A DNA stretch of 38,539 nucleotides, taken from JAHRVQ01 sp964548025. Its GTDB lineage: Bacteria > Pseudomonadota > Gammaproteobacteria > Pseudomonadales > Azotimanducaceae. The stretch is from contig CAZJRI010000036.1 of assembly GCA_964548025.1 (NCBI GenBank), positions 1 to 38,539 of the forward strand. The letters are read 5' to 3'. Shown piece by piece: positions 7,954 through 15,604 of this stretch. Numbering within the stretch: position 1 is the stretch's first letter; every line of letters begins with the position of its first letter. A program made the translations under genes and the position numbers. The notes beneath the pieces were generated by a model. The model worked only from the letters and a program-made list of their open reading frames with translations, was not told where the DNA came from and did not search any database.

Positions 7954-9314
7954 GGAAGCGACTAATGATGCGATTCAAAATCCTTTTGACAGCAACCGCT
8001 ATTTTTGCGCTCACCACGAACTGTTTCGCTGCCGAGGGCAGTGATGCCGAAACCGGGCCCGAGACAGCGCAGATAATAAGCTCACAACCTTCCGGCAAAA
8101 AGGAATTGCCTGCACGATTACCATTGAATGAACTCAGAATATTTGCTGAGGTTTTCAATAGGGTAAGTGAAGCCTATGTTGAAGAGATAGATGACCGAAC
8201 CCTACTCGAAAATGCCATCAAGGGCATGCTTTCTGAACTTGATCCTCATTCAGCCTATCTGGACCGTCAGACATTTTCAGACCTTCAGGAAAACACATCA
8301 GGAAACTACGGTGGACTTGGGCTTGAAGTCGCCATGGACGGTGGATTCCTCCGAGTCGTGTCTCCCATGGACGATACTCCTGCAGATAAGGCAGGCATGG
8401 AAGCTGGCGATCTTATTCTGCAGCTCGATGAAGTTCCCGTAAAAGGAATGTCTCTCAATGAGGCGATTGAAGCCATGCGGGGCGAACCGGGCAGCGAAGT
8501 CAAATTGACCTTCGTCAGAGAAGGTGAACCAACTCCCAAGGAATTGAATATTGTCCGTGAGGTCATCCAGGTAGCAAGTGTCCGCCAGAGAAAGCTTGAA
8601 GATGGTTATGGCTACCTGCGTATCGCCCAGTTCCAGAGCGGAACCGGCGAAGAAACAGAGAAAGCTCTCGAGAAACTAACGGAAGATGGCAAATTACTCG
8701 GTCTGATTCTTGATCTGCGAAACAATCCCGGTGGTGTATTGCAGTCCGCTGTCAGGGTTTCGGATTTGTTTATTGACGAGGGTCTGATTGTTTATACCAC
8801 GGGTCGGTTATCAAATTCGGACCTGAGATTCAGCGCAACCACGCCGGATTCCACAGACGGCGTACCAATGGTCGTCCTGGTTAACGAAGGCAGCGCCTCG
8901 GCGTCTGAAATCGTTGCAGGTGCCCTACAGGACCATGGTCGAGCGGTCATCATGGGCGTTGATACTTTCGGAAAGGGTTCTGTGCAGACAGTGCTGCCCC
9001 TGAACAATGAAAAGGCTATAAAACTTACCACTGCGCTTTATTTCACACCCAATGGACGTTCTATTCAGGCAGAGGGCATCGTGCCGGACATCCGGGTGGA
9101 TAGATCAAAGGTCACTAAAATGAAGCGCAATCCATTCAGAATCAAAGAAAGGGATCTTCCAAAACACCTGCAGAACAACAATGCTGATGCTGATGCTGAA
9201 GAGGACGAAGAGTCGACAGATCTGGCAAGCAAAGATTATCAATTGAACGAAGCACTGACTTTACTCAAGGGACTTCATATACTTGCAACAAAGCCAAGAC
9301 AGCCACAGGGATAA
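7950..9314 (+). CDS. ctpA: C-terminal processing peptidase (S41 family, CtpA-like)
   Basis: A 454-residue periplasmic serine protease. Order of parts: signal peptide (residues 1-28, ending CFAAEG), N-terminal helical region, PDZ domain (about 120-200, with GGLGLEV and AGMEAGDLIL), and the S41 catalytic core. The core shows the nucleophile region GSASASEI (314-321) and the Lys of GKGSVQT (342), giving the Ser-Lys dyad of this family. The acidic tail includes ADADAEEDEE at about 412-421. CtpA-type enzymes trim wall hydrolases and their regulators, which fits its place after envC. ATG at 7950 overlaps the envC stop; ATGs at 7965 and 7968 are alternatives. Confidence 0.93.
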   Translation: MRKRLMMRFKILLTATAIFALTTNCFAAEGSDAETGPETAQIISSQPSGKKELPARLPLNELRIFAEVFNRVSEAYVEEIDDRTLLENAIKGMLSELDPHSAYLDRQTFSDLQENTSGNYGGLGLEVAMDGGFLRVVSPMDDTPADKAGMEAGDLILQLDEVPVKGMSLNEAIEAMRGEPGSEVKLTFVREGEPTPKELNIVREVIQVASVRQRKLEDGYGYLRIAQFQSGTGEETEKALEKLTEDGKLLGLILDLRNNPGGVLQSAVRVSDLFIDEGLIVYTTGRLSNSDLRFSATTPDSTDGVPMVVLVNEGSASASEIVAGALQDHGRAVIMGVDTFGKGSVQTVLPLNNEKAIKLTTALYFTPNGRSIQAEGIVPDIRVDRSKVTKMKRNPFRIKERDLPKHLQNNNADADAEEDEESTDLASKDYQLNEALTLLKGLHILATKPRQPQG

Positions 9315-9319
9315 TAACA

Positions 9320-10096
9320 ATTTTAAATCGCCTCAATAGTCTTATCGGTATTGCGCTGCTTACCCTACTGGCTGCAGCAGATGCAAATGCCCATGAACCA
9401 GCCTATGTCGCTATCATTATTGACGATGTCGGGCACAACTATAATCGTGGTAAACGAGCACTGGCTCTACCGGGTCAACTCACATACGGTGTATTGCCAT
9501 ATACCCGTCATGCCCGGTCACTGTCAGAGACCGCAAAATCACTGAGCAAAGAAGTGATTGTGCATTTGCCCATGGCCAATCTAACGAACCGACCTCTTGG
9601 CCCGGGGGGGCTGACTGAACATCTCAACAAAGAAGATTTTCTCCTTGCCTTGTCTGAGGCAATAAGAAAAGTACCACACGCCACGGGCATCAATAATCAC
9701 ACAGGCAGTTATCTAACCCAACAGACCATCCAGATGACATGGTTAATGGATGAGATCAAGCGCAGAGACTTTTTCTTCATCGACTCAAGAACAACGCCAA
9801 AAAGCGTTGCACAGAAAATCGCCAGGGAGAAAAACATTCTGTCGTCCAGACGGGACGTCTTTCTGGACAATAATCGGTCTTTTTCTGAAATTGACAGTGC
9901 CTTCAAACTATTGATTCGCATTGCCCGAAAAGAGGGGACTGCTATTGGTATTGCACATCCCTACCAGGTCACCCTTGATTATCTGGAGATGGTCATTCCG
10001 GAACTTGGTCAACAGGGCATCGAAATCATCCCCGCATCAAATCTGAGTGCACTTCAACAGATCAGACGCTTGCAAGTCGTTTCGCCCGCTGACTAA
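9320..10096 (+). CDS. Divergent polysaccharide deacetylase family protein (YibQ-like), apparent ATT start
   Basis: 258 residues if started at ATT 9320. The reading frame has no ATG, GTG or TTG between the ctpA end and codon 59, yet it encodes a textbook signal peptide (LLTLLAAADANA, then HEP) and the family's essential N-terminal strand AIIIDDVGHN. The ATT has AGGGA 8 nt upstream. Other family motifs are NNHTGSYLT, FFIDSRTT and IGIAHPYQVTLDYL. These periplasmic proteins have a carbohydrate-esterase 4-like barrel; their substrate is not firmly known. A tool requiring ATG would start at 9494 and lose the signal peptide and the catalytic aspartates. It is the last gene of the operon, 5 nt after ctpA. 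Confidence 0.85.
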   Translation: MLNRLNSLIGIALLTLLAAADANAHEPAYVAIIIDDVGHNYNRGKRALALPGQLTYGVLPYTRHARSLSETAKSLSKEVIVHLPMANLTNRPLGPGGLTEHLNKEDFLLALSEAIRKVPHATGINNHTGSYLTQQTIQMTWLMDEIKRRDFFFIDSRTTPKSVAQKIAREKNILSSRRDVFLDNNRSFSEIDSAFKLLIRIARKEGTAIGIAHPYQVTLDYLEMVIPELGQQGIEIIPASNLSALQQIRRLQVVSPAD

Positions 10097-10169
10097 ACAG
10101 ACAAATATTGAATCATCACCACTGAATCCACGCGCCTTGATTCTTCTGGCAGGACAGCGGTTTCAACTG

Positions 10170-10976
10170 TTAGATTAAATTCTGGAGCAAGTCAATTGAA
10201 CGTAGCAACTCACCAGCCTCGTTGTAGCGTTGCCCATGAACGACCGTTGTTGCACCTGCCTGCCTGTACAATTCAATGAGATCCATTGCCCGATTTGAAT
10301 CCTCCAATGGCAAACCCGTCGTTACAATAATTTCGGGGGACGGGGGTTTTCCTGCTGCTTCCAGCTGCAACTTGTACTCATCCACAATAGGCGCGAGCAC
10401 CTCAGGCGTGAGCCCCATCGGCATCCAGCCGTCACCAAAACTTACCGCACGCTTAATCGCGTGAGGTGCCGCACCGCCAACAATAATGGGTGGCCTTGCG
10501 GGTCTGGGGCTAAATATAAATGGTTGATCATGTTGCGTAACCACATCATTTTCAAATGCTTCGTGTAGAAATGTCAGAACCCTTTGTGAATCACCTACCC
10601 TTTTACGAAGGTTAATACCCAGCGCTGTAAATTCACTTCTCATCCAGCCAATACCAACCCCAAGCTGTAATCTGCCTTCACACAATTCCTGCAGCGTTGC
10701 AACCAGCTTCGCAGTGACCAGGGGTGGCCTGTACGGCAATATCAAGACACCGGTTCCCAGTTTAATTTGGCTTGTTTTTGCTCCGAGATAGGACAACGTA
10801 ATGAGCGGGTCAAGGTACCGACCATTTGATCCTTCAGCATCATCGGGAGGAATTGCAATATGTTCGGTAATCCAGAGTGAATCGAGGCCTGCCTGATCTG
10901 CGCTGACTGCACAGTCCGTCATAATCTCCCGCGTTGATTGCGGACCCATATTTCGGATGCTGATTCCGAGTTTCAT
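10170..10976 (-). CDS. LLM-class (luciferase-like) oxidoreductase, TIGR03619-type
   Basis: 268 residues of a bacterial luciferase-like TIM barrel, a group of FMN- or F420-dependent oxidoreductases. Visible signatures are WITEHIAIP, IKLGTGVLILPYRPPL, GRLQLGVGIGWMRSEF and PPIIVGGAAPHAIKRAV with FGDGWMP. The sequence does not decide between FMN and F420, nor the substrate. ATG at 10974-10976 (MKLGISIRNMG) has GGGGG upstream; a TTG five codons earlier is less likely. It lies 63 nt downstream of hisA on the same strand, where hisF often sits, but it is not a histidine enzyme. Confidence 0.85.
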   Translation of the reverse strand: MKLGISIRNMGPQSTREIMTDCAVSADQAGLDSLWITEHIAIPPDDAEGSNGRYLDPLITLSYLGAKTSQIKLGTGVLILPYRPPLVTAKLVATLQELCEGRLQLGVGIGWMRSEFTALGINLRKRVGDSQRVLTFLHEAFENDVVTQHDQPFIFSPRPARPPIIVGGAAPHAIKRAVSFGDGWMPMGLTPEVLAPIVDEYKLQLEAAGKPPSPEIIVTTGLPLEDSNRAMDLIELYRQAGATTVVHGQRYNEAGELLRSIDLLQNLI

Positions 10977-11039
10977 CTCAATTGCCCCCAAATGTTATTG
11001 TTGTTCTCGTCGCATCCGGCGGGCTAAAACATCGCCACC

Positions 11040-11786
11040 TCAGGTGTTGTCGTTTTTGACCAGCGCAATTGCTTCAACCAGATCCAGCGTACCTTCATAG
11101 AGCGCTCTGCCGGTAATAACACCTGAAATGCCGCCATCGAGCTTCCTGTCAGTTTCAAGCAACGCCTCAATATCCCCAATATCATTGACGCCACCGGAAG
11201 CGATAATTGGAACTGTCACGGTACTAGCCAGATCACGCGTTGCATGGAGATTCACGCCTCCCATCATCCCGTCCTTGCCAATATCCGTGTAGACGATGGA
11301 CTCAATACCGTCCGACTGGAAGAGCATCGCGAGACTCTTAACTGAAATCTCGGTCACTTCCTTCCAGCCGTTCTTGGCAACCATACCGTGCAAGCCATCG
11401 AGACCGACAATGATGTGGCCTGGGAACTTTCTGCACATATCACCGACGAACTCCGGTTCCTCCACCGCCTTTGTGCCAATAATCACATAATCAACGCCAG
11501 CGTTCAGATAACTCTCAATTATCTCCGGACTCCTGATACCGCCACCTAACTGGATGATCAGATCCGGATGGTTGCTTGCAATCTGCGCAATCGCAGTATT
11601 ATTAACGGGCTTCCCCTGGAAAGCACCATCGAGGTCAACAAGGTGCAGTCTTTCAGTCCCGAGGCTTACCCAGTGATCCGCCATACCGACCGGGTCATCT
11701 GAATAAGTGGTGGTCTGTTCCAGTTGACCCTGCTTCAGGTTTACAACCTTACCGTTCCTGAAATCAATAGCAGGTATAATCTGCAT
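11040..11786 (-). CDS. hisA: ProFAR isomerase HisA
   Basis: A 248-residue (beta-alpha)8 barrel that isomerises ProFAR to PRFAR in histidine synthesis. The first half-barrel carries IIPAIDFRNGKVVNLKQG (catalytic Asp8), HLVDLDGAF and IQLGGGIRS; the second carries YTDIGKDGMMGG (second catalytic Asp) and PIIASGGV, both phosphate-binding loops. Family length is about 245. It starts immediately after the hisB stop with no spacer (11786/11787). The usual hisH gene between hisB and hisA is absent. Confidence 0.96.
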   Translation of the reverse strand: MQIIPAIDFRNGKVVNLKQGQLEQTTTYSDDPVGMADHWVSLGTERLHLVDLDGAFQGKPVNNTAIAQIASNHPDLIIQLGGGIRSPEIIESYLNAGVDYVIIGTKAVEEPEFVGDMCRKFPGHIIVGLDGLHGMVAKNGWKEVTEISVKSLAMLFQSDGIESIVYTDIGKDGMMGGVNLHATRDLASTVTVPIIASGGVNDIGDIEALLETDRKLDGGISGVITGRALYEGTLDLVEAIALVKNDNT

Positions 11787-12380
11787 TTACAAAGCACCCT
11801 TGGTTGAAGGTAGCAACTCGCTCATTCGAGGATCAAACTCAACTGCGATGCGAAGAGCGCGACCGAAAGCCTTGAATATCGTCTCAATCTGATGATGGAC
11901 GTTCTGCCCTCTGATATTGTCAATGTGGAGAGTCACACTGGCGTGATTGGTAAAAGCCTGAAAAAACTCAGTGAACAGATCCACATCAAAATCACCTACC
12001 CTGGCGCGATTAAACTCGACATCGAACTGAAATCCAGGTCGCCCACTGAAATCGATCACAACCCTCGAGAGGGCTTCATCGAGAGGGACATAAGCATGAC
12101 CAAATCGCCTGATACCTTTTTTATCACCCACAGCCTGATTTACAGCCTGCCCCAACGTGATTCCAATATCTTCAACGGTATGATGGGCATCGATATCAAG
12201 ATCGCCGTTGGCCGTTATATTAAGATCCACCAATCCGTGGCGCGCAATCTGGTCGAGCATATGCTCAAGGAATGGTATTCCTGTCTGCAATTGCGCTTCG
12301 CCTTTGCCGTCAAGGTTTATTGAAACACTTATCTGGGTTTCCAGCGTGTCCCTTTGAACAGACGCGGTTCGGTCCGTCAT
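11787..12380 (-). CDS. hisB: Imidazoleglycerol-phosphate dehydratase HisB
   Basis: 197 residues, the monofunctional dehydratase form. It removes water from imidazole glycerol phosphate using two Mn ions. Metal-binding His clusters are visible: EHMLDQIARHG, DAHHTVEDIGI, then HASVTLHIDNIRGQNVHHQIETIFKAFGRAL. There is no N-terminal phosphatase domain, unlike the bifunctional E. coli HisB. ATG at 12378-12380. A strong -10 box (TATAAT on the minus strand, 12409-12414) lies close upstream. It is divergent from the DUF427 gene. Confidence 0.96.
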   Translation of the reverse strand: MTDRTASVQRDTLETQISVSINLDGKGEAQLQTGIPFLEHMLDQIARHGLVDLNITANGDLDIDAHHTVEDIGITLGQAVNQAVGDKKGIRRFGHAYVPLDEALSRVVIDFSGRPGFQFDVEFNRARVGDFDVDLFTEFFQAFTNHASVTLHIDNIRGQNVHHQIETIFKAFGRALRIAVEFDPRMSELLPSTKGAL

Positions 12381-12408
12381 GGGTTAGTCCACTTCCGAAA
12401 AAAGCCGC

Positions 12409-12414
12409 ATTATA
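12409..12414 (-). promoter_or_regulatory. Candidate -10 box of the hisBA operon
   Basis: On the minus strand this reads TATAAT, a perfect sigma70 -10 hexamer, followed by a GC-rich discriminator (GCGGC). Transcription would begin near 12402, about 20 nt before the hisB ATG. I do not see a convincing -35 hexamer at 16-18 nt spacing, so strength is uncertain. Confidence 0.4.
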
Positions 12415-12606
12415 CGCTGTTTACCGAGTAGCGCCATTCACAGCTAAGATTCACGGACTCAACTTCCGAGTGAGGCAGCCAACCGGACGTGCCAAAACCC
12501 TTCCCAGGTCGGATTTCGGGACAGCCGGTAGACAAAACGAAATGTACATCGAGCAATCGATTCCAGTAAGATGACGGCTTCTACTGAATCATTGCAGGAG
12601 ATGGTT

Positions 12607-13011
12607 ATGCCCCAGTTTTCGGTGACACCAGCGCGAGAAAAAATCCTTGCCCGAATTCCCGACTATGCCGTTGGTATAGAAAAAGCAGAAGGGAAAGTCA
12701 GAGTAACCTATGCAGACACCACCATCGCTGAATCAACAAATGCCCTGCTGGTAAAGGAGAGCAGGCATGGGGACGTCTATTATATACCCCGGACTGATGT
12801 CAGCATGACTCTGTTTACGCCAACAGACCTTTCAACGTATTGCCCTTTCAAAGGCCATGCGTCCTACTGGTCACTTTCGATTGATGCTGATTCGGCAGAT
12901 GCAGATAACATTGTATGGAGCTATGAATCTCCTTATCCTGAAGTCGAGGCCCTGAAAGACCACATGTCTTTCTATACAGACAGAACGAGTGTTCATTTCT
13001 CATCTACCTAA
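12607..13011 (+). CDS. DUF427 domain protein
   Basis: 134 residues matching the DUF427 fold, a small beta-rich domain of unknown function: VRVTYADTTIAEST, ALLVKESRHGDVYYIPRTDV, TYCPFKGHASYWSL and WSYESPYPEVEALKDHMSFY. The conserved CPFKG, together with neighbouring His and Tyr residues, suggests a conserved pocket. ATG at 12607 is preferred: AGGAG ends 6 nt upstream. An ATG at 12571 would add twelve residues without a ribosome site. It lies 13 nt before tRNA-Gly and may share its transcript. Confidence 0.82.
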   Translation: MPQFSVTPAREKILARIPDYAVGIEKAEGKVRVTYADTTIAESTNALLVKESRHGDVYYIPRTDVSMTLFTPTDLSTYCPFKGHASYWSLSIDADSADADNIVWSYESPYPEVEALKDHMSFYTDRTSVHFSST

Positions 13012-13024
13012 CGGAACAAATAAT

Positions 13025-13098
13025 GCGGGTGTAGTTTAATGGTAGAACTTCAGCTTCCCAAGCTGACCACGAGGGTTCGATTCCCTTCACCCGCTCCA
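13025..13098 (+). tRNA. tRNA-Gly (anticodon CCC)
   Basis: A 74-nt cloverleaf. Acceptor GCGGGTG (13025-13031) pairs with CACCCGC (13088-13094), followed by T and an encoded CCA. The anticodon arm is TCAGC, loop TTCCCAA, GCTGA, giving anticodon CCC, which reads GGG. The T-arm contains GGTTCGATTCC. It resembles E. coli glyU. It sits only 5 nt before the start codon of the next gene, so both are probably on one transcript. Confidence 0.97.
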
Positions 13099-13103
13099 AA
13101 TCC

Positions 13104-13919
13104 ATGAAATTAAAAGACTACCTTGATCGCATAGCGTTCATCGGAACTCCACTGCCAGATTTGGCAACCCTGAAAGCCATCCATCGGCAACACCTGCTCA
13201 ACATTCCATATGAGAATATTGACGTGCAGCTTCGTCGGAAGGTATTCATCGAAGTAGAGCCAACCTTCGATAAGATTGTGACGAGACGAAGAGGTGGTTG
13301 GTGTTATGAAATGAATGGTCTGCTTGCCTGGGCACTCGAGGAGATCGGCTTTGAGGTCAGAAAACTAGCCGGTGGCGTCATGCGGGTCGTTCGTGGTGAT
13401 GACACTTTGGGTAATCATCTGGTACTGCTTGTAACGATTGATGGTGAAGAATATATCGCTGATACAGGATTTGGCGATGGGCTCATTGACCCCATCCCAT
13501 TAAAGCCCTCAAACTTTATCCAGAGGGGACTTCAAATGAAACTCGAAGAAAACGCTGATGGATTCTGGCGATTTCACAATCACGAATTCGGCGGCGCATC
13601 TTCATTTGATTTCAGTCTTGAACCGGCAAGTACTGATTTACTATCAAAACAATCTCAGTGGCTACAAACCAATGAATCTTCACCCTTTCGCATGGCACTG
13701 GTCTGCCAGACTTTTAGTGATTCGGGCATCGAAGTTCAACTGGGTAGGGTGAGTAAGAGTATCAACAGCGAAGGAATCCGTTCCATCGTACTCGACTCAC
13801 CTGAACAGCTACACAGCAGACTGGTACAAACTTTCGGGATTGATGAACCACAAATATTCAACCTCTGGCCTACCATTGTAGAACGCCACCGGGTCGTGAC
13901 CGAGAACGAACCCGACTAG
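13104..13919 (+). CDS. Arylamine N-acetyltransferase
   Basis: 271 residues. Transfers acetyl groups from acetyl-CoA to arylamines and hydrazines by a ping-pong mechanism through a Cys-His-Asp triad. The triad is intact: Cys67 in RRGGWCYEMNG, His105 in GNHLVLLV, Asp120 in IADTGFGDG. The N-terminus (YLDRIAFIG, then LLNIPYENIDVQL) aligns with known family starts, so ATG at 13104 is likely right. No ribosome site is possible in the normal place, since the gene starts 5 nt after the tRNA CCA end. The C-terminus (residues about 200-271) is the variable third domain. Confidence 0.93.
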   Translation: MKLKDYLDRIAFIGTPLPDLATLKAIHRQHLLNIPYENIDVQLRRKVFIEVEPTFDKIVTRRRGGWCYEMNGLLAWALEEIGFEVRKLAGGVMRVVRGDDTLGNHLVLLVTIDGEEYIADTGFGDGLIDPIPLKPSNFIQRGLQMKLEENADGFWRFHNHEFGGASSFDFSLEPASTDLLSKQSQWLQTNESSPFRMALVCQTFSDSGIEVQLGRVSKSINSEGIRSIVLDSPEQLHSRLVQTFGIDEPQIFNLWPTIVERHRVVTENEPD

Positions 13920-14010
13920 ATTATCATGGCGGTGTTGGTTTTTTTCTCTCGCTTGCTACAACTTCTGCCAGGCTTCAGATCAAAACCTCAAAAACGCTTT
14001 GCATAATTAG

Positions 14011-14032
14011 CCGGGTTTCCCCTGAAACCTGG
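14011..14032 (+). terminator. Possible terminator hairpin between convergent genes
   Basis: CCGGGTTTC (14011-14019), loop CCCT, GAAACCTGG (14024-14032) gives a 9-bp stem with one G-T pair, followed on the plus strand by GCTTTGTT. The T-run is interrupted, so efficiency is doubtful. It sits in the 151-nt gap between the acetyltransferase and the crotonase gene and could act on both strands. Confidence 0.4.
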
Positions 14033-14070
14033 GCTTTGTTAATCAGCGGCTTGCCGTTCGTGAGCACCAG

Positions 14071-14922
14071 TTAACTATGAGGCGCCTGTCTCGTTGGGAG
14101 CTCAACGAAATCACCCTGCCTCTTCTCGCCATTTGCGGTTATGGCTTCACGCATCTCTTCCGGCTGTAGCATGCTGGCATTCCAGATACTGATATAATCA
14201 AGCCCATCAGTTGTCGTGTGATCCCGCGAGTAATTAATCAACCGCTTGCAACCATAAACAGCAAGTGGCGCTTTGCTTGCAATTTGCTCAGCTACTTTCA
14301 TGACTTCAACCAGCATGGTCTCCTGATCTTCAAATACCGCATTTACAAGCCCAACTGACTTTGCTTCCTCTGCTGACATGCGACGGCCGGTATAGGCCAG
14401 TTCCTTGACGATCCCCTCAGGAATGAGTTTAACCAGTCTGGGAAAGGTGCCAACATCTGCCGTCATACCAATATTAATTTCATAAATGGTAAAGAAGGCT
14501 TCTGCACTTGCATAGCGAATATCGCAGGCAGTCGTAAAATCTACGCCACCACCGATACATCCACCTTGTATTGCCGCCAGTACAGGTAACCGGCATTCCT
14601 CAAGCACCGAAAATGTATTCTGCATATGCCTGATCTTCTCACCCCGGGCCCGGTGCTGTTTGGTATCAGGTTGTTTCTGATCGCTTCGTTCAGCTTCACC
14701 ACCACCTGTAACAAATGCGCCAATGTCCAGTCCGGATGAAAAATGCGGTCCGGTGGAGGAGATTACAATTACCCTCGCCTTGCTCTGGAAATCAATATCC
14801 TCGATTATCTCAGGCAGTTCCGACCAAAATGCTGCATTCATGCTGTTGCGCTTTTCGGGTCTGTTCAGGACTATGTGGGCGATGTTATTTTCTATATTTA
14901 CTGTAAAACAACTATAGGTCAT
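14071..14922 (-). CDS. Enoyl-CoA hydratase/isomerase family, dienoyl-CoA isomerase-like
   Basis: 283 residues of the crotonase superfamily. LNRPEKRNSMN and SSGLDIGAF give the first half of the oxyanion hole, and IQGGCIGGGVDF the second. Three acidic residues, Asp128 (GGGVDF), Glu148 (IYEINIG) and Asp156 (TADVG), sit in the positions of the three acids described for mammalian delta3,5-delta2,4-dienoyl-CoA isomerase (ECH1), and the segment NIGMTADVGTFPRL is very close to that family. It would therefore shift double bonds of polyunsaturated acyl-CoA during beta-oxidation. EAITANGEKR near the C-terminus is also typical. It is transcribed in the same direction as the receiver gene upstream (114 nt gap). 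Confidence 0.85.
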   Translation of the reverse strand: MTYSCFTVNIENNIAHIVLNRPEKRNSMNAAFWSELPEIIEDIDFQSKARVIVISSTGPHFSSGLDIGAFVTGGGEAERSDQKQPDTKQHRARGEKIRHMQNTFSVLEECRLPVLAAIQGGCIGGGVDFTTACDIRYASAEAFFTIYEINIGMTADVGTFPRLVKLIPEGIVKELAYTGRRMSAEEAKSVGLVNAVFEDQETMLVEVMKVAEQIASKAPLAVYGCKRLINYSRDHTTTDGLDYISIWNASMLQPEEMREAITANGEKRQGDFVELPTRQAPHS

Positions 14923-15036
14923 TGGATTCCCGTTGATTCAAATGTTGATTTAGTCCCGGCAGATGGTAAACAAAATATCATTACCAACCAGCCAAATGTT
15001 CTTTCCTGGTCATCACCTTAAGCAGGTGAAGCTTAG

Positions 15037-15504
15037 CTAATCTTCCAGTATTTCCTTGGCGGTCTGACGTATCGCTTCAGGATCGCTCAAATACCCGCTG
15101 GCCACTGCCTCGATGAACCTTGTCTGACGGGTAACATTCAAATGTACCTCAACTCTCGCTCGAACAATTGCCGGAGACGGGGGTTTGGGAATGTAGTCAA
15201 CCGCGCCAGCCTTGAGTGCGGATTCTTCGTTATGCCGATCATCCATCGCGGTCACAAAAATTATCGGTATCTTTCTGGTCAGCGGGTCCGCACCCAGTTT
15301 TTTGCAGACTTCGATGCCGCTCATACCAGGCATAACCATATCTAGCAGAATAATATCTGGCAATTTTGCCTGTGCGATTTCCAGCGCGTCCTCTCCTGAC
15401 GCCGCGGTCAACACCTGATAGTCGGGTTTTAGCATTCGTTCCATTACCCGAATCACTGTATGCTGATCATCCACGACCAGAATAGTTGGTTTAGTTTCAG
15501 TCAC
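15037..15504 (-). CDS. Single-receiver response regulator with short C-terminal tail
   Basis: 155 residues from GTG at 15502-15504 (a TTG four codons earlier lacks a ribosome site). A complete receiver domain: acidic pair Asp12/Asp13, phospho-acceptor Asp55 in IILLDMVMPGMSG, Thr85 and Lys107 in DYIPKPPS. After about residue 120 there is a short helical tail (SGYLSDPEAIRQTAKEILED) and no DNA-binding or enzyme domain. It resembles the N-terminal receiver of RpfG-like or hybrid regulators, but stands alone. No kinase is adjacent on this strand. The nearest candidates are the hybrid kinase at 25762 and chemotaxis kinases outside the window. Confidence 0.85.
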   Translation of the reverse strand: MTETKPTILVVDDQHTVIRVMERMLKPDYQVLTAASGEDALEIAQAKLPDIILLDMVMPGMSGIEVCKKLGADPLTRKIPIIFVTAMDDRHNEESALKAGAVDYIPKPPSPAIVRARVEVHLNVTRQTRFIEAVASGYLSDPEAIRQTAKEILED

Positions 15505-15604
15505 TCTTCCACTCAATATCTGGCTGGTTAATGCTGATTATAACCAGCAATGGTACCTTTAGTATTTCGAACTCAAGCATACATGACAATTCATCGGGAT
15601 TGCA

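Noticed and set aside
9351..9545. 64-codon open frame overlapping the YibQ-like gene
   Set aside because: It is out of frame with the clear deacetylase coding sequence and its translation has no family features.
12272..12574. 100-codon plus-strand open frame across the hisB start
   Set aside because: It overlaps hisB antisense, runs through the promoter region, and has no recognisable family features.
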